Source: Borborobacter arsenicus
GTDB taxonomy: Bacteria > Pseudomonadota > Alphaproteobacteria > Rhizobiales > Rhizobiaceae
Assembly (NCBI RefSeq): GCF_003934165.1
Contig: NZ_RKST01000006.1
Span: 62,001-126,000, forward strand
Reading direction: 5' to 3'
DNA: 64,000 nt
Each line of letters starts with the position of its first letter. Position 1 is the first letter of the stretch. This document shows positions 26,534 through 35,706 of the stretch, one piece after another. Position numbers and translations under genes: made by a program. The notes below the pieces were generated by a model. The model made no database searches and was not told where the DNA came from. It saw only the letters and a program-made list of their open reading frames with translations.

Positions 26534-27513
26534 GTGATTATCGCATTACGGTTCTCGGCGGCGGTGCCTGGGGCACGGCCCTTGCCCTGACCATGCAGCG
26601 AGCCGGCAATGCGGTGCGGCTGTGGGCGCGCGACGCAAAGACGGTGGCGGCAATCGGCAAGGACGAGAACCCGCGCTATCTGCCGGGAATAAAGCTCGAT
26701 CCGACACTGGATGCGACCTCCGATCTCAAAGCTGCGCTTGCCGATGCCGATTGCGTGCTGGTGGTGACGCCGGCGCAGGTGCTGGCGCAGGTGCTTGACG
26801 ACATCCAGCCGCGCGTTCCCGAGGGCGTGCCGCTGGTGCTCTGCGCCAAGGGCATAGAGAGCGGCACCGGAAGGCTGCCTTCGCAGATCGCCAGCAGCAT
26901 CCTGCCGCAGAACCCGGTCGCGGTGCTGTCGGGCCCCAGCTTTGCCGCCGATGTGGCGCGCAGCCTGCCGACCGCCGTGGTGATTGCGGCAAGGGCCGAG
27001 GCGGAGGCGGCCGCACTCGCCCATCGATTTTCCACCGAAAGCTTCCGCTGCTATTCGACCGACGATCTCACCGGCGTGGAGATAGGCGGCGCGCTGAAGA
27101 ATGTCTTTGCCATCGCCGCTGGTGCCGTCACCGGTGCCGGGCTCGGCGCCAGCGCGCAGGCAGCCATGGTCACGCGCGGTTTTGTCGAACTGCGCCGCAT
27201 CGCGGCCGCTTTCGGCGCGCGCCCCGAAACGCTGATGGGGCTCTCCGGCCTCGGTGACCTGCTTTTGACCTGCTCGTCGGTGCAGTCGCGCAATTTCGCC
27301 TATGGGCTGGCGCTGGGGCGCGGCGAGGAACTTTCCGGCCGCCCGCTCGCCGAAGGGGTGGCCACCGCGGCAATTGCGGCCCGGATTGCCACTGAACGCG
27401 GCGTCGATGCGCCGATCATCACGGCCGTGGCGCAGATACTTGCCGGGCATGTCACCATTGAAGAGGCCGTGGCGGCGCTGATGTCGCGCCCGCTGCGCCA
27501 GGAATCCGAATAG
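26530..27513 (+). CDS. gpsA: Glycerol-3-phosphate dehydrogenase (NAD(P)+)
   Basis: Reduces dihydroxyacetone phosphate to sn-glycerol 3-phosphate, the backbone of phospholipids. The product is 327 aa. The Rossmann loop is GGGAWGTA (residues 10-17), the catalytic lysine lies in [12 protein letters not shown], and the substrate-binding [12 protein letters not shown] segment is present. The start overlaps tsaD by 4 nt (ATGA), indicating translational coupling. Confidence 0.97.
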   Translation: MSDYRITVLGGGAWGTALALTMQRAGNAVRLWARDAKTVAAIGKDENPRYLPGIKLDPTLDATSDLKAALADADCVLVVTPAQVLAQVLDDIQPRVPEGVPLVLCAKGIESGTGRLPSQIASSILPQNPVAVLSGPSFAADVARSLPTAVVIAARAEAEAAALAHRFSTESFRCYSTDDLTGVEIGGALKNVFAIAAGAVTGAGLGASAQAAMVTRGFVELRRIAAAFGARPETLMGLSGLGDLLLTCSSVQSRNFAYGLALGRGEELSGRPLAEGVATAAIAARIATERGVDAPIITAVAQILAGHVTIEEAVAALMSRPLRQESE

Positions 27514-27532
27514 GTAAAGGAGCCGAGAGGCC

Positions 27533-27829
27533 ATGCTGTTTGCGTTCATCTGCAAGGACAAGCCCGATCATCTCCAGCTAAGGCTCGATGTACGGCCGGA
27601 CCATCTCGCCTTTCTCGCGGCGCTCAATGCCGAGGGAAAGCTGAAATTCGCTGGCCCTTTCCTGGACGATGAAGGCAAATCCTGCGGCACCCTGATGATG
27701 GTGGAAGCCGCCGACCGCGCGGCCGCCGAAGCGATCGCGGCCAGCGACCCCTATGCCAAGGCGGGCTTGTTCGCCTCCGTCGAGATTACGGCCTGGAACT
27801 GGGTCATCAACAATCCGGCAAGCACCTGA
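27533..27829 (+). CDS. YciI-like protein
   Basis: A 98-aa dimeric alpha+beta barrel protein of the YciI/YCII family. It shows RPDHLAFLAAL with the conserved His, GKLKFAGPFLDDEG, and the ADPYAKAGL-like run (SDPYAKAGLFASVEI). The family is related to muconolactone isomerase-like folds and its reaction here is unknown. It is preceded by AAAGGAG, 19 bp after gpsA, and followed by an EVE-domain gene 11 bp later. Confidence 0.88.
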   Translation: MLFAFICKDKPDHLQLRLDVRPDHLAFLAALNAEGKLKFAGPFLDDEGKSCGTLMMVEAADRAAAEAIAASDPYAKAGLFASVEITAWNWVINNPAST

Positions 27830-27840
27830 GGCAACACGAC

Positions 27841-28266
27841 ATGAAATACTGGCTGTTCAAATCCGAGCCGTTCAAATTTTCCTTCGACATGCTGAAGGCG
27901 GTTGGAAAGAAAGGCGAGCAATGGGACGGGGTGCGCAACTATCAGGCGCGCAACAATATGCGCGCCATGGAGATCGGCGATCTCGGCTTCTTCTACCACT
28001 CCAATGAGGGGCTGGAAGTGGTTGGCATCGTCGAGGTCTGCGCGCTTGCCCATCACGACACCACCACCGACGATCCGCGCTGGGAATGCGTCGATATCCG
28101 CGCCATGCGCGATATGCCCAAGCCTGTCAGCCTGGCCGAGTGCAAGGCCAATCCGAAGCTTGCCGATATGTCGCTGGTCACCTCCATGCGGCTTTCGGTG
28201 CAGCCGGTGACGGAAGCTGAGTGGCGCGAAGTCTGCCGCATGGGCGGTCTCGACCCTGCACCATAA
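27841..28266 (+). CDS. EVE domain protein
   Basis: A 141-aa protein that is essentially one EVE domain, a PUA-like fold that binds modified nucleobases. Visible hallmarks are the N-terminal YWLFKSEPF, WDGVRNYQARNNMRAM (about residues 29-44) and GDLGFFYHSNEG (about 48-59). Stand-alone EVE proteins (YdfB/thymocyte nuclear protein 1 type) are widespread; the ligand is not known. The YciI-EVE pair after tsaD-gpsA is a recurrent rhizobial arrangement in my memory. Confidence 0.92.
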   Translation: MKYWLFKSEPFKFSFDMLKAVGKKGEQWDGVRNYQARNNMRAMEIGDLGFFYHSNEGLEVVGIVEVCALAHHDTTTDDPRWECVDIRAMRDMPKPVSLAECKANPKLADMSLVTSMRLSVQPVTEAEWREVCRMGGLDPAP

Positions 28267-28323
28267 GGCAGGCATCGGAACGGCTTTTGCTTTCGGCCCC
28301 GCCCGTGATAGAGGCGGGCCACA

Positions 28324-28968
28324 ATGAGCCGATTTTTCATCCTGCTTGGGGGCGAGCTTGTGCGCACGCCCCGCCTTGAAGCCCAGTTGCAGGGCAGCCG
28401 CGTGATTGCGGCCGATGCCGGCATGGCCCATGCCGTCATGCTCGGCATCCTGCCTGAACTATGGGTGGGCGATTTCGATTCCGTCCCGGACGATTTGCCG
28501 GAGAGCCATAGAGGCATCGAAAAGCAGGTGTTTCCGGCCGAAAAGGACAAGACGGACGGCGAACTGGCCATTGCCGCAGCGCTTGAGCGTGGCGCCACTT
28601 CGCTAATCCTTGCCGGCGCCTTCGGCGGCACCCGTACCGACCATGCCTTCCTCCATCTCTCACTGGCGCTGCGCCTTGCCGAAGACGGCATCCCGACGCT
28701 GCTGACCAGCGGCGCGCAAGAGGGACAGCCGCTGCTGCCGGGAACGACTGAATTCGACTATGCGGACGGCACACTGTTTTCCGTGCTCGGGCTTTCCGAA
28801 CTGTCGGGCCTGACCGAGACCGGCGCAAAATGGCCGCTCGACAATGTCGAGGTCGGTTTCGGCTCCTCGCTTACCTTATCCAACGAGGTGAGCGGCACTT
28901 TGCGCATCGCCCTCAAAAGCGGCCGCGCGGTGCTCATCGCCCATCCCTATCCCCTCCCGGAACACTGA
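28324..28968 (+). CDS. thiN: Thiamine pyrophosphokinase
   Basis: Converts thiamine to thiamine diphosphate with ATP. It is 214 aa with the acidic substrate motif GDFDSV (Asp50, Asp52), the EKDKTDGELA segment (73-82) and FGGTRTDHAF near residue 101, all conserved in the TPK family. No thiamine riboswitch is visible upstream. The ABC-F gene starts 7 bp downstream, so the two are probably co-transcribed. Confidence 0.93.
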   Translation: MSRFFILLGGELVRTPRLEAQLQGSRVIAADAGMAHAVMLGILPELWVGDFDSVPDDLPESHRGIEKQVFPAEKDKTDGELAIAAALERGATSLILAGAFGGTRTDHAFLHLSLALRLAEDGIPTLLTSGAQEGQPLLPGTTEFDYADGTLFSVLGLSELSGLTETGAKWPLDNVEVGFGSSLTLSNEVSGTLRIALKSGRAVLIAHPYPLPEH

Positions 28969-28975
28969 AAGCATA

Positions 28976-30781
28976 ATGGCTCCACCGCTTCTCAATCTCG
29001 ACGGTATCAGGCTGACCTTTGGCGGCACGCCGCTGCTCGACGGCGCAGCACTTTCGGCATCCTCCGGCGAAAAGATCGCGCTTGTCGGCCGCAACGGCTC
29101 CGGCAAGTCGACGCTGCTCAAGATCGCCGCCGGAATGGTCGAGCCGCAGGACGGCGAGGTGTTCCGCCAGCCTTCGGCCACCATCCGTTATCTGCCGCAA
29201 ATGCCGGACATGGATGGCTTTGCCACTGTGCGGGCCTATGTCGAGGCCGGGCTTGGACCGGCCGACGACCATTACCGCGCCACCTATCTGATGGAGCATC
29301 TGGGCCTGACCGGCGAGGAAAACCCCGGCGACCTTTCCGGCGGCGAGGCACGGCGCGCCGCCCTTGCAAGGGTGATGGCGCCCGAACCCGACATATTGCT
29401 GCTCGACGAGCCGACCAACCATCTCGATCTGACCGTCATCGAATGGCTGGAAGACGAGCTGTCGCGTACTTCCTCGGCGCTGATCATGATCTCGCATGAC
29501 CGGCGCTTCCTAGAGCGCGTCTCGCGCGCCACCATCTGGCTCGATCGCGGCCAGACGCGCCGTCTCGACAAGGGCTTTGCGCATTTCGAGGAATGGCGCG
29601 ACACGATCCTTGAGGAAGAGGAGCGCGACCAACACAAGCTTGGCCGCCAGATCGTGCGCGAGGAACACTGGCTGCGCTATGGCGTGACGGCGCGGCGCAA
29701 GCGCAATATGCGTCGCCTCGGCGAATTGCAGGCGATGCGCCAGCGCTTCCGCAATCATCGCGGTGCGGAGGGCACGGCGACGATGGTGGCGAGCGACGCG
29801 GCCGAATCCGGCAAGCTGGTGATCGAGGCGAAAAACATCGCCAAAAGCTTCGGCGACCTTGCCGTGGTGAGGGAATTTTCCACCCGCATTCAGCGCGGCG
29901 ACCGCATCGGCCTCGTCGGCCCGAATGGTGTCGGCAAGACCACGCTTCTGAAGATGCTGACGGGGGAACTTGCGCCCGATTCCGGCTCGGTGCGGCTCGG
30001 CGCCAATCTTGAGATCGCCACGCTCGACCAGAAGCGCGAGGCGGTAGACCCGCAGGAGACGCTGGCGCATTTCCTGACCGACGGGCGCGGCGACAATCTC
30101 GTCGTCAATGGCGAGGAGCGCCATGTCGTCTCCTACATGAAGGACTTCCTGTTCAAGCCGGAAATGGCGCGCACGCCGGTGCGCGAATTGTCCGGCGGCG
30201 AGCGGGCGCGGCTGATCCTGGCGCGGGTGCTGGCGCGGCCGGCCAATCTGCTGGTGCTGGACGAACCGACCAACGATCTCGACATGGAAACGCTGGAACT
30301 CCTGCAGGAGCTGGTGGCCGGATTTTCCGGCACGGTCATCCTCGTCAGCCATGACCGCGACTTCCTCGACCGCACCGTCACCAGCACCATCGCGCCCGAT
30401 GGCGAGGGACGCTGGATCGAATATGCCGGCGGCTATGCCGACATGCTGGCGCAGCGCGGCGGAACGAAGCTTAGCGAGCGTCGTGGGGTGAAGAAGCCGG
30501 TGGCGGAACAGCAGGCCGCAAGCGCGGACACCAAGGGACCATCGAAAAAGCTTTCCTTCAAGCAGAAATTCGCATTGGACAATCTGCCGGGCAAGATGGC
30601 GGCGGTGTCCGCGGCCATTTCCGACCTGGAAAACAACATCGCCGACCCGGCCTTCTACGAGCGCGATCCCAAGGGCTTCCAGAAGACCATCGCCGCGCTC
30701 GACAAGGAGCGTGAAACGCTGGCGGCACTGGAGGAGGAATGGCTGGAACTGGAGATGCTGCGCGAAGAGCTGGAAGGCTGA
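28976..30781 (+). CDS. ABC-F family ATPase (Uup-like)
   Basis: A cytoplasmic 601-aa protein with two ABC cassettes and no membrane segments. The first Walker A is GRNGSGKST (38-46), with LSGGEARR and LLLDEPTNHLDL. A charged linker follows, then the second cassette with GPNGVGKTT, LSGGERARL and LVLDEPTNDLDME. A C-terminal coiled coil (about residues 530-600) is typical of Uup. Members act on the ribosome or in DNA replication-associated processes; the exact role is open. A palindromic repeat follows 50 bp after the stop. Confidence 0.92.
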   Translation: MAPPLLNLDGIRLTFGGTPLLDGAALSASSGEKIALVGRNGSGKSTLLKIAAGMVEPQDGEVFRQPSATIRYLPQMPDMDGFATVRAYVEAGLGPADDHYRATYLMEHLGLTGEENPGDLSGGEARRAALARVMAPEPDILLLDEPTNHLDLTVIEWLEDELSRTSSALIMISHDRRFLERVSRATIWLDRGQTRRLDKGFAHFEEWRDTILEEEERDQHKLGRQIVREEHWLRYGVTARRKRNMRRLGELQAMRQRFRNHRGAEGTATMVASDAAESGKLVIEAKNIAKSFGDLAVVREFSTRIQRGDRIGLVGPNGVGKTTLLKMLTGELAPDSGSVRLGANLEIATLDQKREAVDPQETLAHFLTDGRGDNLVVNGEERHVVSYMKDFLFKPEMARTPVRELSGGERARLILARVLARPANLLVLDEPTNDLDMETLELLQELVAGFSGTVILVSHDRDFLDRTVTSTIAPDGEGRWIEYAGGYADMLAQRGGTKLSERRGVKKPVAEQQAASADTKGPSKKLSFKQKFALDNLPGKMAAVSAAISDLENNIADPAFYERDPKGFQKTIAALDKERETLAALEEEWLELEMLREELEG

Positions 30782-30831
30782 GGAGCGCGAACCCTGGTGC
30801 GCTTTGAGAGGTTGCGTTTCTTCGCCACCTA

Positions 30832-31022
30832 GGTTCCTCGCCCCACGAAGTGGGGAGAGGTGGTTTGCGCAGCAAACCGGAGAGGGGCCTGTCCCTGTTG
30901 CTCGATGGCGGCGGGCGGATCGTGGAGGGAAAGTACGAGAAAATTGCGCCCGGTCGCAAGGCACCCCCTCTCCGGCTCGCTGCGCTCGCTACCTCTCCCC
31001 CACTTCGTGGGGGCGAGGAACC
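30832..31022. repeat. Composite palindromic intergenic repeat, copy 2
   Basis: A 191-bp unit with long inverted ends: GGTTCCTCGCCCC with hairpin ACGAAGTGGGGAGAGGT on the left mirrored by its complement on the right, differing by single-base indels. Each end also folds on itself (CCCCACGAAGTGGGG; CCCCCACTTCGTGGGGG). It shares the GGGGAGAGGTGGTTTGC/AGCAAACCGGAG core with copy 1 at 777-917. It lies between convergent genes (ABC-F and rppH). Confidence 0.8.
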
Positions 31023-31043
31023 CGAGTTCTGCGAGGACGCAGC

Positions 31044-31559
31044 TCACCCCACCAGATGGCGGAAGGCGCTCACGACCTCATCATAGACCTGCCGTTTGAA
31101 CGGCACGATGAGTTCCGGCAGCGTGGTCATCTGCTTCCACGCCCACTGGTCGAATTCGGGTTCATGCCCGCCGGGCGGCGGGTTGATGGTGATTTCGCTT
31201 TCGTCGCCATCGAAACGAAAGGCGAACCATTTCTGCTCCTGGCCGCGATATCTGCCCTTGAAGGCGACGCCGACCTTGTCGGCCGGCAGATCATAGCGGA
31301 TCCAGCCCGGCGCCTCGGCCAGCAGGTGGACGCTGCGCATGCCGGTTTCCTCGTAAAGCTCACGCAAGGCCGCCGGCAGCGGGTCTTCGCCCTTGTCGAT
31401 GCCGCCCTGCGGCATCTGCCAGAGCCGGTCGGTGCCGGCCATTTCGCTGTCGGTTTCAGCGATGCGATGGCCCGCCCAGACCAGACCCGCCGCATTCAAC
31501 ACCATGATGCCGACGCAGGGCCGATAGGGGAGAGTTTCGGGATCGATCAATTTGGGCAA
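31044..31559 (-). CDS. rppH: RNA pyrophosphohydrolase
   Basis: Nudix hydrolase that removes pyrophosphate from 5'-triphosphorylated RNA, starting decay. The product is 171 aa; the Nudix box spans residues 52-73 (GGIDKGED...RELYEETG) with the metal-binding REL-EE pattern. The start is a TTG at 31559 with GAGG 7 nt upstream; the next gene upstream ends 9 bp away. The trailing PEFDQWAWK stretch is typical of RppH. Confidence 0.95.
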   Translation of the reverse strand: MPKLIDPETLPYRPCVGIMVLNAAGLVWAGHRIAETDSEMAGTDRLWQMPQGGIDKGEDPLPAALRELYEETGMRSVHLLAEAPGWIRYDLPADKVGVAFKGRYRGQEQKWFAFRFDGDESEITINPPPGGHEPEFDQWAWKQMTTLPELIVPFKRQVYDEVVSAFRHLVG

Positions 31560-31568
31560 TTCGGGACC

Positions 31569-32732
31569 TCAACTTCGTTCCGGATCGGTGACGACTGCCG
31601 ATATCGGGACGATCTCGATACCGCGCTTCCTGACCTCGCTCGCCCATGCCGCGACCGCATCGACGGTGACGTCGAATGCCGAGCCGGTGCCGATGGCAAA
31701 GCCCTTGGCGCGTGCCATCCGCTCCAGCTCGTCGAGCTTGTCGAGAATGGCTCCGCGCTCGCGCGTCTGGTCGATCACCGTATCGCCGACGGCAAAGGGC
31801 ACCGCGCTTTCCAGCGCCAGTTCGGGCGCGGTGCTGCGGGCCGAAGAACCGTCGTCGAGATAGAGCAGCCCGCGCCGGCCAAGCTCGGCCATGACCGGCT
31901 TCATGGCGGCAGGATCGGCGGCGAAGCGCGCGCCCATATAGTTCATCACGCCGGTATAGTTGGTCGTGCGCGACAACGTCCAGCGCAGGTTCTCCAGATT
32001 TTCTTCGGCCGATGCGGCCACCGTCAGCGTGTTGCGGCCGGGATTGACATTGGGATAGTCGAACGGCTCGAGCGGCAGCTGCATGACGATCTCATGGCCC
32101 TCGCGCCGGCTTTCCTGCATCCAGCGGCCGATGCTGTTGCCCTGCGAGGCGAAGGCGAGCGTGATCTCGGGCGGCAGTTTGCGGATGGCGCTCTGGGTGC
32201 CGGTCTGCGACACGCCAAGACCGCCAATCACGATGGCGATGCGCGCGCCGCGAGCGCCCGACCACGGCCGCGCATAGACATCGATCGGGCGACGGCCATC
32301 GGCGGCGCGGACGGGCAACGGGCCGCTGGCGCCCTCTTCGATCAGCGCCTTGTCCGGCAGGTGGGCAACGCGCAGGTTCTGCCCGATCGCCGAGGGATCG
32401 CGGATGACGACCACGCCATTTGCGGAAGTCTCCGGCGGATTGACATGGATGATGGAGGGGCCCTCGGCTGGCGTTGCCGCGCCTTGCGGGATCTTGCGAG
32501 CGGCCGCTACGGTTTTCGCGACAGGTGCTGGCGCTTGCGGCGTGGCGACAGCGGCAGGGGTGCGAAAGGGCTGCTCGCGCAGCGAGATGGCTGCGGAAAC
32601 GGCGACAACCGCGACCACGGCGATGGTAGCCATCATGGTCTGCGAGCGCAGCGAAAAACCGAACCGCGCGCGGACCGAGGTCCTGGCTGCCTGGCCCAGC
32701 GGACGATCGATATCCTTTTGCTCTGGCGCCAA
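31569..32732 (-). CDS. Divergent polysaccharide deacetylase family protein
   Basis: A 387-aa protein with one N-terminal transmembrane helix (MMATIAVVAVVAVSAAISL, about residues 32-50), a Pro/Ala linker and a C-terminal divergent polysaccharide deacetylase domain of the (beta/alpha) barrel type. Signs are RIAIVIGGLGVSQTGTQ, MQLPLEPFDYPN, GVMNYMGARF and LLYLDDGSSARS. A TTG at 32732 with AAGGG 6 nt upstream is the likely start; the longer ATG frame to 32900 reads as non-conserved sequence. It is often found with ctpA and rppH in alphaproteobacteria; substrate unknown, presumably in the periplasm. Confidence 0.85.
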   Translation of the reverse strand: MAPEQKDIDRPLGQAARTSVRARFGFSLRSQTMMATIAVVAVVAVSAAISLREQPFRTPAAVATPQAPAPVAKTVAAARKIPQGAATPAEGPSIIHVNPPETSANGVVVIRDPSAIGQNLRVAHLPDKALIEEGASGPLPVRAADGRRPIDVYARPWSGARGARIAIVIGGLGVSQTGTQSAIRKLPPEITLAFASQGNSIGRWMQESRREGHEIVMQLPLEPFDYPNVNPGRNTLTVAASAEENLENLRWTLSRTTNYTGVMNYMGARFAADPAAMKPVMAELGRRGLLYLDDGSSARSTAPELALESAVPFAVGDTVIDQTRERGAILDKLDELERMARAKGFAIGTGSAFDVTVDAVAAWASEVRKRGIEIVPISAVVTDPERS

Positions 32733-32945
32733 GCTGCACCCTTTGCCTGCGAAAACAGAGCCTTCCTTGCGCCCGACGGATGCAGGTGAAAGCCCCAAGC
32801 CCTTGGTAGGGCAGGTCCCGAATAGCGAAACTGCTTTTCGGTAACACGCCCGGTTTTCAGGCAAATTCGGCGGTTCGAGCCATGACGAATGCCTGGGCAC
32901 CTCGTCATGGCCGGTCCGGCGATACGCTCGCCCTGTGGGGAACGC

Positions 32946-34271
32946 CTACTGGTTCATCACCGCCTTTTCGGGATTGGGCGGGAAGGCGGGGTCGGTCTTG
33001 GTGCCGCGCAACAGGTCCAGCGCATAGTTGAGCTGGATGTCGTCCTTGGCCTCCGGCGGCACATAGGCGACCGAACCGGAACCCTGGTCGCTCTCCTCGG
33101 CACCCTTGATGTGGCCCTTGAGGTCGGACTCGCCGCGCGTAAGGTCACGGCCCTTCAACTCGTCGGGCAGCGGCTGCTCGACCTTGATGTCGGGGGTGAT
33201 GCCCTTGCCCTGGATCGACTTGCCGGCCGGCGTGTAATAGAGCGCCGTCGTCAGCCGCAAGGCGCCGTTTTCGGCGAGCGGGATGATGGTCTGCACCGAG
33301 CCCTTGCCGAAGGACTGCGTACCGAGCACGGTCGCGCGGCGATGGTCCTGCAGCGCGCCGGCGACGATCTCGGAGGCCGAGGCTGAACCGCCATTGACCA
33401 GCACGATGATCGGCTTGCCGTCGGTCAAATCGCCCGGACGCGAATCGAAGCGGGTGATGTCCTTGGGGTCGCGGCCACGGGTCGAGACGATCTCGCCACG
33501 GTCGAGGAAGGCATCCGAGACGCTCACCGCCTGGTCGAGCAGGCCACCGGGATTGAGCCGCAGGTCGAGCACATAGCCCTTGAGCTTGTCGGCCGGGATG
33601 TCCTTCTTGATCTGGTCGATCGCGTTCTGGAGATCGTCGAAGGTCTTTTCGGTAAACGAGGTCACTTTCATATAGCCGACATCGTTCTCGACGCGGAACT
33701 TGACCGCCTTGACCTTGATGATGTCGCGCACCACGGTGATCTCAAGCGGCTTGTCGGCGCCTTCGCGCAGGATGGTCAGCTTGATCGGCGTATTGACCAG
33801 GCCGCGCATCTTCTCGACCGCGTCGTTGAGCGTCATGCCGCGCACTTCCTCGCCGTCGATCTTGGCGATGAAGTCGCCGGCCAGCACGCCGGCGCGTGAG
33901 GCCGGGGTGTCGTCGATCGGGGTGATAACCTTGACCAGCTCGTTTTCCATCGTGACTTCGATGCCGAGCCCGCCGAATTCGCCCTTGGTCTGGACGCGCA
34001 TGTCCTTGGCGGCTTCGGGGTTCATGTAGGAGGAATGCGGATCGAGCGAGGTCAGCATGCCGTTGATGGCGCTTTCGACCAGCGCCTTCTCATCAGGCGG
34101 CGTGACATATTGGCCGCGCACGCGCTCGAAAATATCGCCGAAGATCGCCAATTGGCGGTAGGTTTCGGAGCCCGCCGCATTAGCCGTGGAGCCGGGCGCG
34201 CCATAGACCAGCGACATGGCCGATGCTCCCATCAGCGCGCCTGCAAACAGAAGCGACAATTTACGTATCAT
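32946..34271 (-). CDS. ctpA: Carboxyl-terminal processing protease (S41 family)
   Basis: Periplasmic serine protease of 441 aa from ATG 34271. It has a signal peptide (residues 1 to about 33) and a PDZ domain (about 95-180, GGLGIEVTMEN, GVLAGDFIAKIDGE). The S41 core has catalytic Ser298 in NGGSASASE and Lys323 in QSFGKGSVQT, spaced 25 apart as in E. coli Prc. The C-terminal segment is charged. Its start overlaps the end of the envC-like gene by 11 bp, so the two are translationally coupled, suggesting a joint role in cell-wall hydrolase control. Confidence 0.95.
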   Translation of the reverse strand: MIRKLSLLFAGALMGASAMSLVYGAPGSTANAAGSETYRQLAIFGDIFERVRGQYVTPPDEKALVESAINGMLTSLDPHSSYMNPEAAKDMRVQTKGEFGGLGIEVTMENELVKVITPIDDTPASRAGVLAGDFIAKIDGEEVRGMTLNDAVEKMRGLVNTPIKLTILREGADKPLEITVVRDIIKVKAVKFRVENDVGYMKVTSFTEKTFDDLQNAIDQIKKDIPADKLKGYVLDLRLNPGGLLDQAVSVSDAFLDRGEIVSTRGRDPKDITRFDSRPGDLTDGKPIIVLVNGGSASASEIVAGALQDHRRATVLGTQSFGKGSVQTIIPLAENGALRLTTALYYTPAGKSIQGKGITPDIKVEQPLPDELKGRDLTRGESDLKGHIKGAEESDQGSGSVAYVPPEAKDDIQLNYALDLLRGTKTDPAFPPNPEKAVMNQ

Positions 34272-35592
34272 TTCCTGCCCTTCCAGAGAGACGCTCCGCC
34301 CACCACGGGGTCGGATCGACGGGTTTTCCATCTTTGCGGAACTCGACATAGAGTTCCGGACCGGTATTTCCATTTGACGAGGCCGCGGCACTAGCCACCC
34401 TCGCCTCCCCCATCGCGCCGACCGGCTCACCTGCGAGAACAGATTGGCCGAGCGTGACGCTGATTCTGCTCATCCCCGCCAACACGACATGATAACCGTC
34501 GCCGGCATTCAGGATCAAGAGTTGTCCATAAGATCGGAAAGGCCCCGCATAAAGAACCGTCCCGTCGGCCGGGGCGGTGACGATGGCGCCCGATTGTGTC
34601 GCAACCATGTCGCCGAACATCACGCCGCCGTTATTGTCCTTGCCCCCGAAGCGGCGCTTGATGCGCCCGGTGACCGGCAAGGCGAGTTGCCCGCGCAGCG
34701 CCGAAAAGGGCGCGCTGGCGACCAGCCGATTGGCCTCCGGCGGCGCCGTCCGCTCAGCTTCGATCGCAAGGCGCTTCTCTTCAGCGCGCCTGGCGGCCTC
34801 GGCCTCCTTGCGGCTCTTTTCGGCCTGTTTTTCCAACGAGGCTATGAGGTCCTTCAGGCTGCCGGCGCGCGCGGCAAGTTCCTGCGATTTCACGCGCTCG
34901 TCCTCAATCTGGGCCTCGGCCTTTTCCTGCAGGTTCTGCTTTTCCTCCAGGAGCATGGAAAGCCGCTGCTTTTCGGCCAGTTGGTCACGCACGGAGGCCG
35001 AGAGCCGTTCGCGCTCGGCCAGGATCGAGGCCGACAACCGGTTCATCTCCTTCATGTCGGCCATCAGGATTTCGGTTTCCTCGCGCAGTTCAGGCACCAC
35101 CGCGCCAAGCAGGATGGCACTGCGCACCGATGACAGCGCGTCTTCCGGCTTGACCAGGATCGCCGGCGGCGGATTGAGGCCCATGCGCTGCAGGGCGCCC
35201 AGCACCTCGGCCAGCACGCCACGCCGTTCGGCAAGTGAGACGCGGATGCCCTCCTGCTGTTCCTTCAGCCCTTCGAGCTTGCCGGTAATATCCTCTATGT
35301 CCTGGCTGAGCTTCTTTTCGGTCTTGGCCGACTGGATCAGCGCTGCCGTGAGCGTCGCATGATCCTTCCTGACCTTGGCGATGTCGGCCGAAAGCTGCTC
35401 CAGCCGATCGGCCGAGAGCGTCATGTCGCGCATCACGCTTTCATACTCGGCCTGCCGCGCGGCCTGATCGGCCACGATCGCATCGACATCCTGCGCGCCC
35501 GCAAGCCCCGGCAAGAAAGCAAGCAGGGCCGCGATCAGCAGGCGGCGGCCTGCCGGCATAAGGCTTGCTCTACGGATTACCGTTCCAAACAT
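34261..35592 (-). CDS. envC: EnvC-like murein hydrolase activator
   Basis: About 443 aa from the Met at 35592; a shorter form from 35559 (MPAGRRLLIAALLAF) also starts at the signal peptide. After the signal peptide comes a long coiled coil (about residues 40-310) and then a C-terminal M23/LytM domain. The usual zinc ligands appear lost: the HxxxD position reads GVMFGDMVA and the HxH position reads GYHVVLAG. This suggests a non-catalytic activator of amidases, like EnvC, at the divisome in the periplasm. It overlaps ctpA downstream. Confidence 0.88.
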   Translation of the reverse strand: MFGTVIRRASLMPAGRRLLIAALLAFLPGLAGAQDVDAIVADQAARQAEYESVMRDMTLSADRLEQLSADIAKVRKDHATLTAALIQSAKTEKKLSQDIEDITGKLEGLKEQQEGIRVSLAERRGVLAEVLGALQRMGLNPPPAILVKPEDALSSVRSAILLGAVVPELREETEILMADMKEMNRLSASILAERERLSASVRDQLAEKQRLSMLLEEKQNLQEKAEAQIEDERVKSQELAARAGSLKDLIASLEKQAEKSRKEAEAARRAEEKRLAIEAERTAPPEANRLVASAPFSALRGQLALPVTGRIKRRFGGKDNNGGVMFGDMVATQSGAIVTAPADGTVLYAGPFRSYGQLLILNAGDGYHVVLAGMSRISVTLGQSVLAGEPVGAMGEARVASAAASSNGNTGPELYVEFRKDGKPVDPTPWWAERLSGRAGNDT

Positions 35593-35631
35593 TTTAGGGA
35601 CGCTGCATGTTTCGGCCGACCTTAGCGGTTT

Positions 35632-35645
35632 GTTCGTTAACGAAC
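35632..35645. other. 14-bp perfect palindrome upstream of envC
   Basis: GTTCGTTAACGAAC is centred on TTAA, 40 bp before the envC start. It could be a regulator site; no T-run accompanies it. Confidence 0.35.
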
Positions 35646-35706
35646 CATCAACCATTGCCTGACGTCGGTTCTTGCCGGACTGGTCGCGTTCACACAACCG
35701 CTTCGA

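Noticed and set aside
30711-32789. 692-codon plus-strand frame from the ABC-F end across rppH and the deacetylase
   Set aside because: It crosses a repeat and the antisense of two recognised genes; no protein-like domains.
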